A stretch of 64,000 nucleotides of DNA from G963675935 sp963719005 (GTDB lineage: Bacteria; Planctomycetota; Planctomycetia; Pirellulales; Thermoguttaceae), in NCBI GenBank assembly GCA_963719005.1, contig CAVRAR010000014.1, positions 682,001-746,000 of the forward strand. Reading direction: 5' to 3'. Both the position numbers and the translations under genes were made by a program. Below, one piece after another: positions 9,906-18,295 of the stretch. Below the pieces are notes generated by a model. That model was not told the DNA's origin and made no database searches. It was given only the letters and a program-made list of their open reading frames with translations. Every line of letters starts with the position of its first letter. The first letter of the stretch is position 1.

Positions 9906-10292
9906 TCCGCCGGCAAGACCTGTCTGCCGCGGTCGAGGCGATGTCGAAGGCGGGCTTCGTCCATCGCCATGCGGCCGGGAATCGACATGCTATTGGACGG
10001 TCCCGACGCGAAAGCCCGCGACGCCGTGCATCTGGTGTTTGCCGGCGAGAAGGTGCGGCCGGAATACCTGTTGCCCACGCCCGACGTGGCCGAGAGCGAA
10101 CAATCGGCGTCTTTTCGGCTTCTGTCGCTGGAATCGTTGGTGCGGATGAAACTGACGTCGTTCCGCCGCAAGGACCAAATGCATCTCCTCGACATGTTGG
10201 AGATTGGCCTGATCGACGCGACGTGGCGCGAGCGTTTCCCGCCGGAATTGGCTGCCCGCCTGCAAGAACTTGTCGATCATCCGGAAGGCTGA
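9739..10292 (+). CDS. Nucleotidyltransferase-fold protein (AbiEii/MNT-like), two frameshifts
   Basis: Three successive frames together give one continuous product: MERAVEKVRQRLLRAASALEQAGVPYAVVGGNAVAAW, then TQDVDILIRRQDLSAAVEAMSKAGF, then MLLDGPDAKARDAVHLVF and FRLLSLESLVRMKLTSFRRKDQMHLLDMLEIGL. The VVGG...DVDIL pattern is the nucleotidyltransferase-fold signature seen in AbiEii and related antitoxin/toxin enzymes, and RMKLTSFRRKDQMHLLDM is typical of the C-terminal half. Frame changes near 9790 (extra G in CTTGGAG) and near 9980 (extra A in GGGAATC) look like base-calling indels. Cellular target unknown. Confidence 0.6.
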
Positions 10293-10326
10293 GCAGCGGC
10301 AGTTGCACGAGGCCGCTAGAAAGGCG

Positions 10327-10357
10327 AAACGGCCCCGGCGAGTTGCCGGGGCCGTTT
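10327..10357. terminator. Strong hairpin between convergent genes
   Basis: A perfect 13-bp stem (AAACGGCCCCGGC pairing with GCCGGGGCCGTTT) and a 5-base loop lie between two converging genes. It ends in T or A tracts on both sides, so it can act as a bidirectional intrinsic terminator. Confidence 0.65.
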
Positions 10358-10439
10358 CCGTTCCCAACGCCTCATCAACGTCCCAGAACCGTGTATCCTT
10401 ACCTGTTCCGGCTTCTCTGTTCCGGCCTCTCCGTTCCGT

Positions 10440-11350
10440 TCACTTGTTCGAGCCCACCGGCGCGGTCATCACCAGCGGCAGGATGACGTCGCGGGCGAAT
10501 TCGGCCAATGTGGTGGGCGTAGTGGTTTCCGGCGACCGCGGCTGCGTGAGCCGCAGACGGCCGCCCTCCACCGCGTCGTACAACTCCAACATCTGATCCG
10601 CGGCGTTTTCGCTCATGGCATTCTTGAGCATGATGTCGCGCATCTCTTCACGGTCGCACTTGATGTAGACGATCTTGCGTCCCAGCACTTCCGTGAGGAT
10701 CTCGGCGACCTCGCGGAAGCTCAGGTCCACCGGCCCGTGCAATTCCTGAACGATCTGCCCGGTCCAGCCGGTGCTGGTCAGCCGCATGGCGGCCACGCGG
10801 CCGATGTCGCGGGTGGCGAGCATCGGATAGCGGGTCGAGGCGGAAAGGGGCAGCGAGATTCGTCCCCATTTCCGGATCGAATCCACTTGCCAGAGCAGGT
10901 TCTCGAAGAAGAAGCCCGGCCGCAAGTGGACGACGTGGCAGGCCGTTTCGTTCAGCAATCCCTCGACGTCGTGCAGTCCGCCGATCGGGCCGTTTCCCGA
11001 CGCCAGATCGGCCCCGATCGACGATAGGTTGACTACCCGTGCGATCTGGTTCGTTTCGATCGCCTTGGCGCCGCGCGGCCGAGGCGGTTTTGGAACTCCC
11101 GCACGTTATCCGAACCGTAGCCCGGAGGCGTCGCCCAGAACAGGGCATTGACGCCTTGCGTGGCCTTACAGAGATAATCGACGTCGTCTTGGGCGCCAAT
11201 CACCGTTTCGGCCCCGCGTTTGATCGAATCCGTCAGCTTGTCGGCACGCCTGCCCAAAAGCCGCACTTGAATGTTGCCGCCGAAATCCAATAGGAAATCG
11301 GCCACAGCGCTTCCCACGTGCCCGGTGGGCGTAGTCACTGCAATTCTCAT
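10440..11350 (-). CDS. NmrA-like NAD(P)-binding reductase (frameshift)
   Basis: An atypical short-chain dehydrogenase of the NmrA/NAD(P)H-binding family. It starts at the ATG at 11350 (MRIAVTTPTGHVGSAVADFLL), 6 bases after AAGGAG. The nucleotide-binding glycine motif is TPTGHVGS. The second half (HVVHLRPGFFFENLLWQVD, ATRDIGRVAAMRL, FREVAEILTEVLGRKI) is typical of NmrA-type quinone-reductase-like proteins. Between them the frame changes near 11080-11090; adding one G to GCGGC gives a continuous RLGRAGAKAIETNQIARVVNLSSIGADLA. The substrate is unknown. The gene faces the nucleotidyltransferase gene across a strong hairpin. Confidence 0.75.
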
Positions 11351-11540
11351 CGCCATCTCCTTGTCGTCGTAGCCCTCGATCAATGGTTGACAATAGCGTA
11401 CAAGCCGATTACAGCGGCTGTTCGTTTTTCCTCAGACTTAAACCTACTTAATTATAAAGACGAGCGAGCGTGGGCAAGATCGGCAGATTCCTGAATCCCG
11501 CTGCGGTATTGCCGGAGGCCGCGGTGAATGGTGTTTGCGG

Positions 11541-11616
11541 AGGGGCGACGGAGGAGATTGCCGCCAAGAAACAGGAAAGAATCGAAGCGTGCTCCTCGGC
11601 AATCTCCTCCGTCCCC
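11541..11616. repeat. Inverted repeat, GGGGACGGAGGAG family (copy 1)
   Basis: Arms at 11541-11563 and 11597-11616 (GGCGACGGAGGAGATTGCCG and CGGCAATCTCCTCCGTCCCC) are separated by about 33 bases. A second copy with the same arm core lies inside the M56 peptidase gene at 18565-18636. Confidence 0.75.
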
Positions 11617-11626
11617 TTAGGATGCC

Positions 11627-11654
11627 TTGACACCTCGGCAGGGCGTGTTACACT
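11627..11654 (+). promoter_or_regulatory. Sigma-70-like promoter of the NiCoT gene
   Basis: TTGACA at 11627-11632 and TACACT at 11649-11654 are separated by 16 bases. They lie about 45 bases upstream of the likely ATG at 11699. This is a sequence match only. Confidence 0.4.
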
Positions 11655-11698
11655 ATCGTAGATCGTATTATTGCACGCGTGGGCCAGGAAACCGCACG

Positions 11699-12770
11699 AT
11701 GTTCCGGGAGATCGCCACCAGCTATCGCTACGCGGAAGGCGGGCAACTGCGGCGGCGGATACTGATTGATCTACCTGCTTCTCCTCGGCCTGAACGTCGC
11801 CGCCTGGGCTCTGGCCGCCGGGCTGTTCCACTCTTGCCCCACGGCGCTTAGCCTCTGCTTTCTGGCTTACGGCCTTGGCCTGCGCCACGCCGTCGATGCC
11901 GATCACATCGCGACAATCGACAACGTAACGCGAAAACTGATGCAGCAAGGCCAGAAACCGGTCGGCGTCGGATTCTTCTTCTCGCTGGGCCATTCCACGA
12001 TCGTTATCCTCATGTCGCTGTGCGTGGCGGCAGGCACGGGCTACGTGAGGGATCATTTTCCGCAATTTCAGCAGGTCGGCGGAATCATCGGCACGTCGGT
12101 GTCGGCCTTCTTTCTGCTGCTGATCGCCGCCGTCAACTTCTTCGTCTTCCTCGACGTCTTCAAGCGATTCAACGCGGCCAGGAAAGGCCGCTATCCGGTG
12201 GAACACGGCGGCGAAGAGGTTGCAGGCGCCGGCGGAGTGCTCTCTTGGGCTCTGCGATCCGTTTTCCGCTTCGTCGGCCGCAGTTGGCAGATGTATCCGA
12301 TCGGCTTGCTGTTCGGCCTCGGGTTCGACACGGCCACCGAGGTCGCCCTGCTGGGAATCGCCGCCACCCAGGCCGCCGAGCAAACGCCGATCTGGTCGAT
12401 CATGGTCTTCCCGCTGCTGTTCACCGCGGGCATGTGCCTGGTCGACACGACCGACGGCGTCGTCATGCTCGGGGCCTACGGCTGGGCGTTCGTCAAGCCG
12501 GTGCGGAAGCTGTTCTACAATATGACCATCACGTTCGTCTCCTTCATGATCGCCCTGCTGATCGGAAGCGTCGAGGCGCTCAGCGTCATCGCGTCGAAGC
12601 TCCACCTGGAGTCGGGCATCTTCGCCGGCGTCAGCATTCTGAGCGACCACGCCACCGCGGTGGGCTACGGCGTCATCGGCCTGATGGTCGCAAGCTGGCT
12701 GGTTTCGATCGTCGTCTACAAGGCATCGGGATTCGACAGCATCGAGCAACCGGCGGCGGGCCAAGAGTGA
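11699..12770 (+). CDS. NiCoT-family nickel/cobalt permease
   Basis: A high-affinity Ni2+/Co2+ importer of the HoxN/NixA family in the inner membrane. The family signature H-A-V-D-A-D-H (RHAVDADHIATIDNVTRK) is present, with FFFSLGHSTIV, GLLFGLGFDTATE and LFTAGMCLVDTTDG in order, and about eight membrane segments. The clean frame starts with TTG at 11766, right at the first membrane helix. The usual cytoplasmic N-terminus (MFREIATSYRYAEGGQLRRRIL) lies in another frame from ATG 11699, so an extra A near 11763 probably splits it. It stands alone; the sequence does not reveal which nickel or cobalt enzyme it serves. Confidence 0.85.
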
Positions 12771-12788
12771 ACAGGCTGCGGCTCTTTG

Positions 12789-13573
12789 TCATTCAACCTC
12801 GTCCGTGGCCATCTCCTCTCCCCCATCTCCTTCCCCCTCCGGCTTCGCCACGAATCGGTAGCCGGCGTCGCGGATGGTCAAGAAATGCCGCGGCTGGGCG
12901 GGATCGGGCTCGAAGGTCTTGCGCAGCCGGCGGATGAATTGGTCCGGGCGCGGGTGTTGATCGAGCCGGGCATGCCCCAGACGTTCTCCAATAGCTCGCG
13001 CCGCGGAATCACGCGATTCTCGTTCTCGACGAAATAGCGGAGCAGGGTCATTTCGAGTTGCGTCAGCCGCACCGGCTCGTCGCGCACCGTCGCTTCGAAC
13101 GTCTCGAAGTTGATCTTCGCCTCGGCAAACTCGAACTGCGATACGCCGCCGACGTGTTTCCGCCGCTGCCGCTCGCGGCGGCTGTGGAACGTCAGCAGAT
13201 TCTTCACCCGGCTTAGGAACTCGTCGAGGTCAAAGGGCTTCGTAAGATACTGGTTCGCCCCGACGTCGAACCCGCGCGTGCGGTCCTCGGTCAGCGTGCG
13301 GGCGGTGAGGATCAGCACGGGGGTGTCCACATCGAACGCCCGAAACGCCTCGCAAACCGCATAGCCGCTCATGCCGGGCAGCATCAGATCGAGGATCACC
13401 AGATCGATGCCCTCCGGGTTCTCCTGAAGAATCCGCACCGCCGACGGCCCGTCGCCCACGGTCGTGACGCGATACCCTTCGGCCACCAGATTGTACTTGA
13501 TGCCGGTGGCCAGATGCTCTTCGTCTTCGACGACCAGGATGTGTTCGTTGTTCGGCATGATCGTATCCGTCAT
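12789..13573 (-). CDS. OmpR-type response regulator (frameshift near C-terminus)
   Basis: The receiver domain has the acidic pocket VVEDEE, phospho-acceptor D62 (LVILDLMLPGMSG) and K112 (LTKPFD). The winged-helix domain starts at about residue 145 (LTQLEMTLLRYFVENENRVIPRRELLENVWGM). The frame open at 12878 ends in nonsense after GSINTRA. The neighbouring frame supplies the expected end (PDQFIRRLRKTFEPDP...FLTIRDAGYRFVAKPEG) up to the stop at 12789. One missing C in a CCCC run near 12950 explains this. Its ATG overlaps the TGA of the histidine kinase gene by 4 bases, so the two form one operon and one signalling pair. Target genes are unknown. Confidence 0.85.
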
Positions 13574-14511
13574 TCCTCATCCGCTTTCGTGGCCGCGTCG
13601 GGCTTTCCCGGCAGTTGCACCTCGAAGACGGTGCCGGGGCCTTTTTCGGGATCGCGGACGCGAATCTGGCCACGGAGGCGGCGGACCAGCGTGCGGGCGA
13701 TGTAGAGGCCCAATCCGGTGCCCGGCTTCTCGCGTTCCAGTTCGAGCCCCAGCCGCACGAAGCGGCCGAAGATTTTCCGCCGCAGGTGGGTGGGAATGCC
13801 GCGCCCGTTGTCGGCGATTCGCACGACCACGCGGCCGTCGCCGTCGCGGCGCAGGCTGACCTCGACCCGCGGCGGCGAGCCCGCGTATTTTACCGCATTG
13901 TCGATCAGGTTGCGAAAGATCACGTCGAGGTCGATGCGGCGAGCGACGACGACGGTCGGTTGCAGCTCGAGGCGGACGGTGTCGGCGGCAACGCGATAGT
14001 TCATGCAGATCGCCGCGGCGCAGTCGTGCAGCAGGGCGGCCAGTTCCACGTCTTCCTCTTCGCCCTTGGCGCGTTCGGCGTCGAGCCGGCCGGCGTCGAG
14101 CATCTGGTTGATGAGGTGGTCGAGCCGTTCGAGGTCTTCCAGCATGAAGCGGTGGAAATCGGCCTGCATCTGCTGGCCCACCTGGTGGCGGCTGAGCGTT
14201 TGCAGGTAGAGTTTCATCGAGGCGATGGGCGATTTCAATTCGTGCGTGACGCTGTCGATGAAGTTCGATTGCCGCCGCGTGAGGTTGATGGCCTTGATCG
14301 AAAGGACCAGGTACAGCACGACGCCGAGCAACAGCAGCAGGATGAAGGTCGAGCCGATCGTCAGTAGGGCCCAGTACAAGCCCGCCGTGCTTGAATCCCG
14401 CAGTGCGCCGAACACGGTCACCAGCGCCCAGCCGACGGTGAGCACGACCAGCAAGCTGATCATGCCGATGGCCAACCAGATCGGAGTGCTCAAGGGGCGG
14501 CGCGACGACAT
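13570..14511 (-). CDS. Sensor histidine kinase
   Basis: A 313-residue membrane kinase starting at MSSRRPLSTP. There are two transmembrane segments (about 11-35 and 45-72) with almost no periplasmic domain between them. A HisKA dimerisation domain follows with phospho-acceptor H90 (SVTHELKSPIASMKLYL), then the HATPase domain with N box (IFRNLIDNAVKYAG), G1 (IADNGRGIP) and G2 (GTGLGLYIA). The tiny sensor loop suggests that it senses a membrane-embedded or accessory-protein signal. The partner regulator follows with a 4-base overlap. The upstream 66 codons of the open frame are not conserved-looking and were excluded. Confidence 0.9.
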   Translation of the reverse strand: MSSRRPLSTPIWLAIGMISLLVVLTVGWALVTVFGALRDSSTAGLYWALLTIGSTFILLLLLGVVLYLVLSIKAINLTRRQSNFIDSVTHELKSPIASMKLYLQTLSRHQVGQQMQADFHRFMLEDLERLDHLINQMLDAGRLDAERAKGEEEDVELAALLHDCAAAICMNYRVAADTVRLELQPTVVVARRIDLDVIFRNLIDNAVKYAGSPPRVEVSLRRDGDGRVVVRIADNGRGIPTHLRRKIFGRFVRLGLELEREKPGTGLGLYIARTLVRRLRGQIRVRDPEKGPGTVFEVQLPGKPDAATKADEE

Positions 14512-14578
14512 AATCTCAGAACATAGCAGCCCGGCGACGGGAGCGTCAAGCGGGGGACGGTTCGACGTCTGGATCGCG

Positions 14579-15958
14579 TCAGCGCTTGCCGTTCTTATCC
14601 GGCGGCGTGATGTACTCGATGGTCCCGCCTGCCTCGACGTATTCGATCCCGCATTCGGGAAGAGCTTTTTGCAATTGAATCGCTCCCTTGCGTGTGATTC
14701 CGGGGCCAACCATCAGCCACTTGAGACCCTTCAGTTGCCGCAGACTGGCGATTCCGGCGTCCGTGGTCTTCGTGAGCCATATTCGGAGTCCCTGCAGCCG
14801 CGGACATCGCACAAGATGCGACAGCCCGGCATCGGTAACTGCGGTTTCGCTCAGGTCAAGATATTCCAACTCGGGTAGCTTGGTCAGGCTGGAAAGCCCC
14901 GCATCGTCAACCTTGGTCCCGCTAAGGTTCAGGTGGGCGAGACGGCGAAGGCAAGCGAGTTTTTGGACGCCGGAGTCGGTCAGAGGGAGACCTCCGAGTC
15001 TCACCGTTCGAAGATTCTCCAGGTTCTTCAGGTGTTCAAGCCCCGCATTCGTGATCGCTGCGCCGGAGACATCAAACGCTTCGAGATTCGTCAGCCCGCG
15101 CAGATGGGCAAGGCCGGCATCGGTAATCGCGGGACAGTGCCAGACGTCAAGAGTGCGAAGACGCTTGAGGCAGGCCACGTGACTCAAGCCGGCACTTGTC
15201 ACCCCGCAACGGATCAATTGGAGCGATTCGAGATTCGCCAGCGCATCAAGCCGCGTCAAGGTGGCGTCGTTCACGGTTGCCCCATACAACGTGAGATGCC
15301 GCAGATTAGCGGCAAATGGCAGTCGGGCAATTCCTTCCGTCGTAACCTGTGTATCCGAAAGGCTAAGCCCCTCAAGATTCGTGAGTGGCGCCAAATGATC
15401 GAGCCCCGCGTTGCCGATTTTCTTTCCAGATAGCCACAGTTGCTGAAGATTCGCGAGTCCGCGCAGATTTTCGAGCCCCTTATCGCTAATCTTGTCGCCG
15501 GACAGGAACAAAGTGTGAAGATTCCGAAGCCCCTTCAGATGTCGAAGACCCTCATCGTCGATGCTGTTGCCCAAGATAGAGAGTGTGCGCAGGTCGTCTA
15601 GTCCTTTCAGCACTTCAAGGTCGCCGTCTTTGAGCCTCTCTTCGTTTCCGAATTGGACTGTCTCGACTCTGGCAAAAGCGTCGTCGCCCAGCAGCGCGCG
15701 CAACCACCTTGGACCGGGTGGTGACGCGTTGAAGTCCGGGTGGCCATCGCGATACTGATAGTCGTAGCCCACGCCGCCGCCAAGCCCCAGAACGCGGCTG
15801 ACCGCTTGGCGTTGGTTATGCACGCGCCTGTAAAACGATCCACCCCAGCCGAGCAGCACGCCGCCGACGAGGACGAAGATCATCAGCGACCGGAGGCTGT
15901 ACTGATACCAGCGGCGTTTGTAGGGAGGTGGAACAGGCTGCGGGTCGGTTGCATCCAT
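14579..15958 (-). CDS. Membrane-anchored leucine-rich-repeat protein
   Basis: A 459-residue protein. A short cytoplasmic N-terminus rich in Pro precedes one transmembrane helix (YSLRSLMIFVLVGGVLLGW, about 20-42). After a linker come about 12 leucine-rich repeats of roughly 24 residues with consensus LxxLxxLxxLxLSGTxITDAGLxHL. This architecture is common and expanded in planctomycetes; the repeats are presumed to bind proteins, but no ligand is known. The C-terminus (GGTIEYITPPDKNGKR) is unstructured. It lies 68 bases upstream of the kinase gene on the same strand, so cotranscription with the two-component pair is possible. Confidence 0.85.
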   Translation of the reverse strand: MDATDPQPVPPPYKRRWYQYSLRSLMIFVLVGGVLLGWGGSFYRRVHNQRQAVSRVLGLGGGVGYDYQYRDGHPDFNASPPGPRWLRALLGDDAFARVETVQFGNEERLKDGDLEVLKGLDDLRTLSILGNSIDDEGLRHLKGLRNLHTLFLSGDKISDKGLENLRGLANLQQLWLSGKKIGNAGLDHLAPLTNLEGLSLSDTQVTTEGIARLPFAANLRHLTLYGATVNDATLTRLDALANLESLQLIRCGVTSAGLSHVACLKRLRTLDVWHCPAITDAGLAHLRGLTNLEAFDVSGAAITNAGLEHLKNLENLRTVRLGGLPLTDSGVQKLACLRRLAHLNLSGTKVDDAGLSSLTKLPELEYLDLSETAVTDAGLSHLVRCPRLQGLRIWLTKTTDAGIASLRQLKGLKWLMVGPGITRKGAIQLQKALPECGIEYVEAGGTIEYITPPDKNGKR

Positions 15959-16066
15959 TTGCTGCGGCTCCGTTCATTCGACCATCAGCATATTCCAACG
16001 GAGCCGGGCCGGCAAGATCGCACATAACCGCGCCCATACATGCGAACCCGCACGCGGCATGTTTGA

Positions 16067-17623
16067 CTACGGCGTCGGCACTGCCGGCGGCTGGGGGAGC
16101 GGAACGGTCTGGATTCCGGTGGGCGGCGGAACGACTTCTGCCGGCGGCTGCATCGGCGGCGGGGGACCGCAGCGAATCTGCCAGCCGCCGCCGATCGACT
16201 TGTAGACCAGGATCAGATTGTTCGCCACCGCACCTTGCGCCACTGCCAACTGGTCTTCCTGCTGCGTCAACGATTGCTCGACGTTCAGCACGCGGTTGAA
16301 ATCGGTCTGCCCCTCCCTGTACTGGAGCCGCACCAGTTCGAGCGATTGCGTGGCGGCCTCTGCGCTGGTGGCGAGGAATTTCACCGACTGCTGGGCCTTC
16401 AGGAAACCGATCAGCGCGTTCTCGACCTCCGCGTTCGCTTGCAGCACCGTATTTTGATAGTTGAGAACCAACTGCTGGAAGCGGGCGTCCTGAACGCGGA
16501 TATTGTTCACCAGCCGCCCGTAGTTCAGGATGTTCCAGTTGAACGTCGGACCGACGTTGCCGGCGAAGGACCGCGGATCGAACAGATCCTTGAAATTGCC
16601 CGCATCGAGAAAGATCGAGCCGGTGATGGAAAAATGCGGATACAACTCGGCGGCGGCGATGCCAATCTGCTCGCTCTGCGCGGCGGCCTGGCGCTCGGCG
16701 CGGCGCACGTCGGGGCGGCGGCGGAGGAGATCGGCGGGAATGCCGACCGCGACATACGGCGGCGCAAAGGGAATCGTCCGCCTGCCCAGCAGCTCTTCGA
16801 TATTTCGCGGCGGTGTGCCCAGCAGGATACAAAGCTGGTTTGCCGCCTGCCGGCGGGCGGCTTCCAAGGGCGGGATAATCGCCTCGGTCTGCGAGAGGTT
16901 CGATTGGCCCTGGGTCACGTCGAGTCGCGTCGTCGCCCCGTTGCGAAATTTGACATCGGCCAGTTGCAGGCTCTCGCGCTGGTCCTCGACGTTCTTCCGG
17001 GCGTACTCGAGCCGCTGTTCGGCGGTGCGGAGGTTCGTGTATTGCTGGGCGACTTCGGCCAGGAGCAGAACCAAGACGTCGTCGTAGTTTTCCACCGCGG
17101 CGTCGAGCGTGGCGTCGGCCGACTCGACCGCCCGGCGAAACCGCCCCCAGAAATCGAGTTCCCAGGCGAGGTTGGTTCCCAACATCCATTCGTCGTAGTT
17201 GAGCGAGGGCGTCGCGTTGGGAGTGTTCTTGCTGACGTTCGTTCGCGTGTAGTCGCCGAATGCCTGCTGCGATTGCGGGAACAGGTTTCCCACGGCGATG
17301 CCCCGCTGCGCGCGGGCTTCGAGAATTCGGAAGCCGGCAATGCGCAGCGAGAGATTCTGTCGATAGGCCGTCTGCACCAGACAGTCGAGCACCGGATCGT
17401 TGAACGTCCGCCACCAGGCGGCGTCGTTGGCCGGCTCGCTGCCGACGCTCGGATCGCGGTCGTCGATCCAGTGATCGGCCACCGCAGCGGCGGGCGGGCA
17501 GTAGTTCGGGCCGACCTTAAAGCCGTTCCGCACGTAATCCTGCCAACTCGTGCAGCCGCTTTGCGCGATGAGCAGCACTCCGGCGACGAGAGAGAGCCAT
17601 TTTGTCGAGATTCTTTGAGCCAC
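16067..17623 (-). CDS. NodT-type outer-membrane efflux lipoprotein
   Basis: The outer-membrane channel of a tripartite efflux pump (OMF, NodT family). The signal peptide ends in a lipobox at C24 (LLIAQSGC). Two TolC-like OEP repeats follow, with the usual motifs AWWRTFNDPVLD, NYDEWMLGTNLAWELDFWGRFRR, GATTRLDVTQGQSNL, IPADLLRRRPDVRRAE and LQYREGQTDFNRVLNVEQSL. Length (518) fits the family. The Pro-rich tail is unusual but harmless-looking. The start is GTG with GGAGGG 7 bases upstream. No RND transporter or membrane-fusion protein gene is nearby, so its pump partners must be encoded elsewhere. Confidence 0.9.
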   Translation of the reverse strand: MAQRISTKWLSLVAGVLLIAQSGCTSWQDYVRNGFKVGPNYCPPAAAVADHWIDDRDPSVGSEPANDAAWWRTFNDPVLDCLVQTAYRQNLSLRIAGFRILEARAQRGIAVGNLFPQSQQAFGDYTRTNVSKNTPNATPSLNYDEWMLGTNLAWELDFWGRFRRAVESADATLDAAVENYDDVLVLLLAEVAQQYTNLRTAEQRLEYARKNVEDQRESLQLADVKFRNGATTRLDVTQGQSNLSQTEAIIPPLEAARRQAANQLCILLGTPPRNIEELLGRRTIPFAPPYVAVGIPADLLRRRPDVRRAERQAAAQSEQIGIAAAELYPHFSITGSIFLDAGNFKDLFDPRSFAGNVGPTFNWNILNYGRLVNNIRVQDARFQQLVLNYQNTVLQANAEVENALIGFLKAQQSVKFLATSAEAATQSLELVRLQYREGQTDFNRVLNVEQSLTQQEDQLAVAQGAVANNLILVYKSIGGGWQIRCGPPPPMQPPAEVVPPPTGIQTVPLPQPPAVPTP

Positions 17624-17831
17624 CTACATACCCTCCGCGCAGCAAATCTGGCAGAACCGCCATAACCCTTGTCTTCGGTCTTTGCGGAGTTGCCTGATGA
17701 GTTCTTGCTTACCGCGCCGAGCATACTTTGCGACGGTTCTCCAGTTTATTGATGCCGCGCCGATCCGTACCCCCCCGTTGGCGAGCATCGATGCTATACG
17801 GTGTCCTCTGGGAAAAAAACGGAGCGGCCTC

Positions 17832-17859
17832 TTGACACCGGCGAGGTACTTGCTACTAT
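17832..17859 (+). promoter_or_regulatory. Sigma-70-like promoter of the blaI-M56 operon
   Basis: TTGACA at 17832-17837 and TACTAT at 17854-17859 with a 16-base spacer, about 43 bases before the blaI start codon. If BlaI autoregulates as in known bla/mec systems, its operator should overlap this site, but I see no clear TACA/TGTA dyad. Confidence 0.45.
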
Positions 17860-17902
17860 GAAATCAAATCTAAAAAACCAAAGTCTGAACGGGAGACGAC
17901 TC

Positions 17903-18285
17903 ATGGGACGCCCGCCTGCCAAGGAACTCACCGAACGGGAATTGGAGGTGATGCACGTCTTTTGGAGCGTCGGCCAGGCGACCGCGGCGGAAATCCGCGA
18001 TCAATTGGCGACGTCCGGCCGCGATCTGGCCTACACGACGGTGGCCACCCTGATCCGAATCCTTTCGGACAAGAGTTTTCTCGAACAAACCAACTTCGAG
18101 CGGCCGTTCCAGTTTCGGCCGGCGCGAGTTTTGAAGACGTGTCGCGCAACATGGTCGGCGATCTGGTCGATCGGGTCTTCCGCGGCTCGCGCGAACAGTT
18201 GCTCGTCCGCCTCTTGGAAGAACGCAAGCTGACCGCCAAAGAGAGGGCGACGCTGGAGGCGCTGGTACACAAATTGCCCAAGTGA
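17903..18285 (+). CDS. BlaI/MecI-family transcriptional repressor (frameshift)
   Basis: The start ATG at 17903 has GGGAG 7 bases upstream. The winged-helix DNA-binding domain is clear (LTERELEVMHVFWSVGQATAAEIRDQL, AYTTVATLIRILSDKSFL). The dimerisation part (FEDVSRNMVGDLVDRVFRGSREQLLVRLLEERKLT) lies in the next frame. Adding one A at about 18132 joins FRPAR to SFEDVS, the usual family sequence. BlaI-type repressors are inactivated by proteolysis triggered by a partnered M56 membrane peptidase. Such a gene starts 11 bases downstream, so the pair forms one regulatory operon. No beta-lactamase is present; such modules in planctomycetes control other targets. Confidence 0.85.
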
Positions 18286-18295
18286 GAGGACTGTC

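Noticed and set aside
11448..12764. 438-codon minus-strand frame opposite the NiCoT gene
   Set aside because: Shadow of the permease; no start signal and Asp/Glu/His-rich nonsense composition.
16235..17665. 476-codon plus-strand frame opposite the efflux lipoprotein
   Set aside because: Antisense of a clear OMF lipoprotein with lipobox and repeats.
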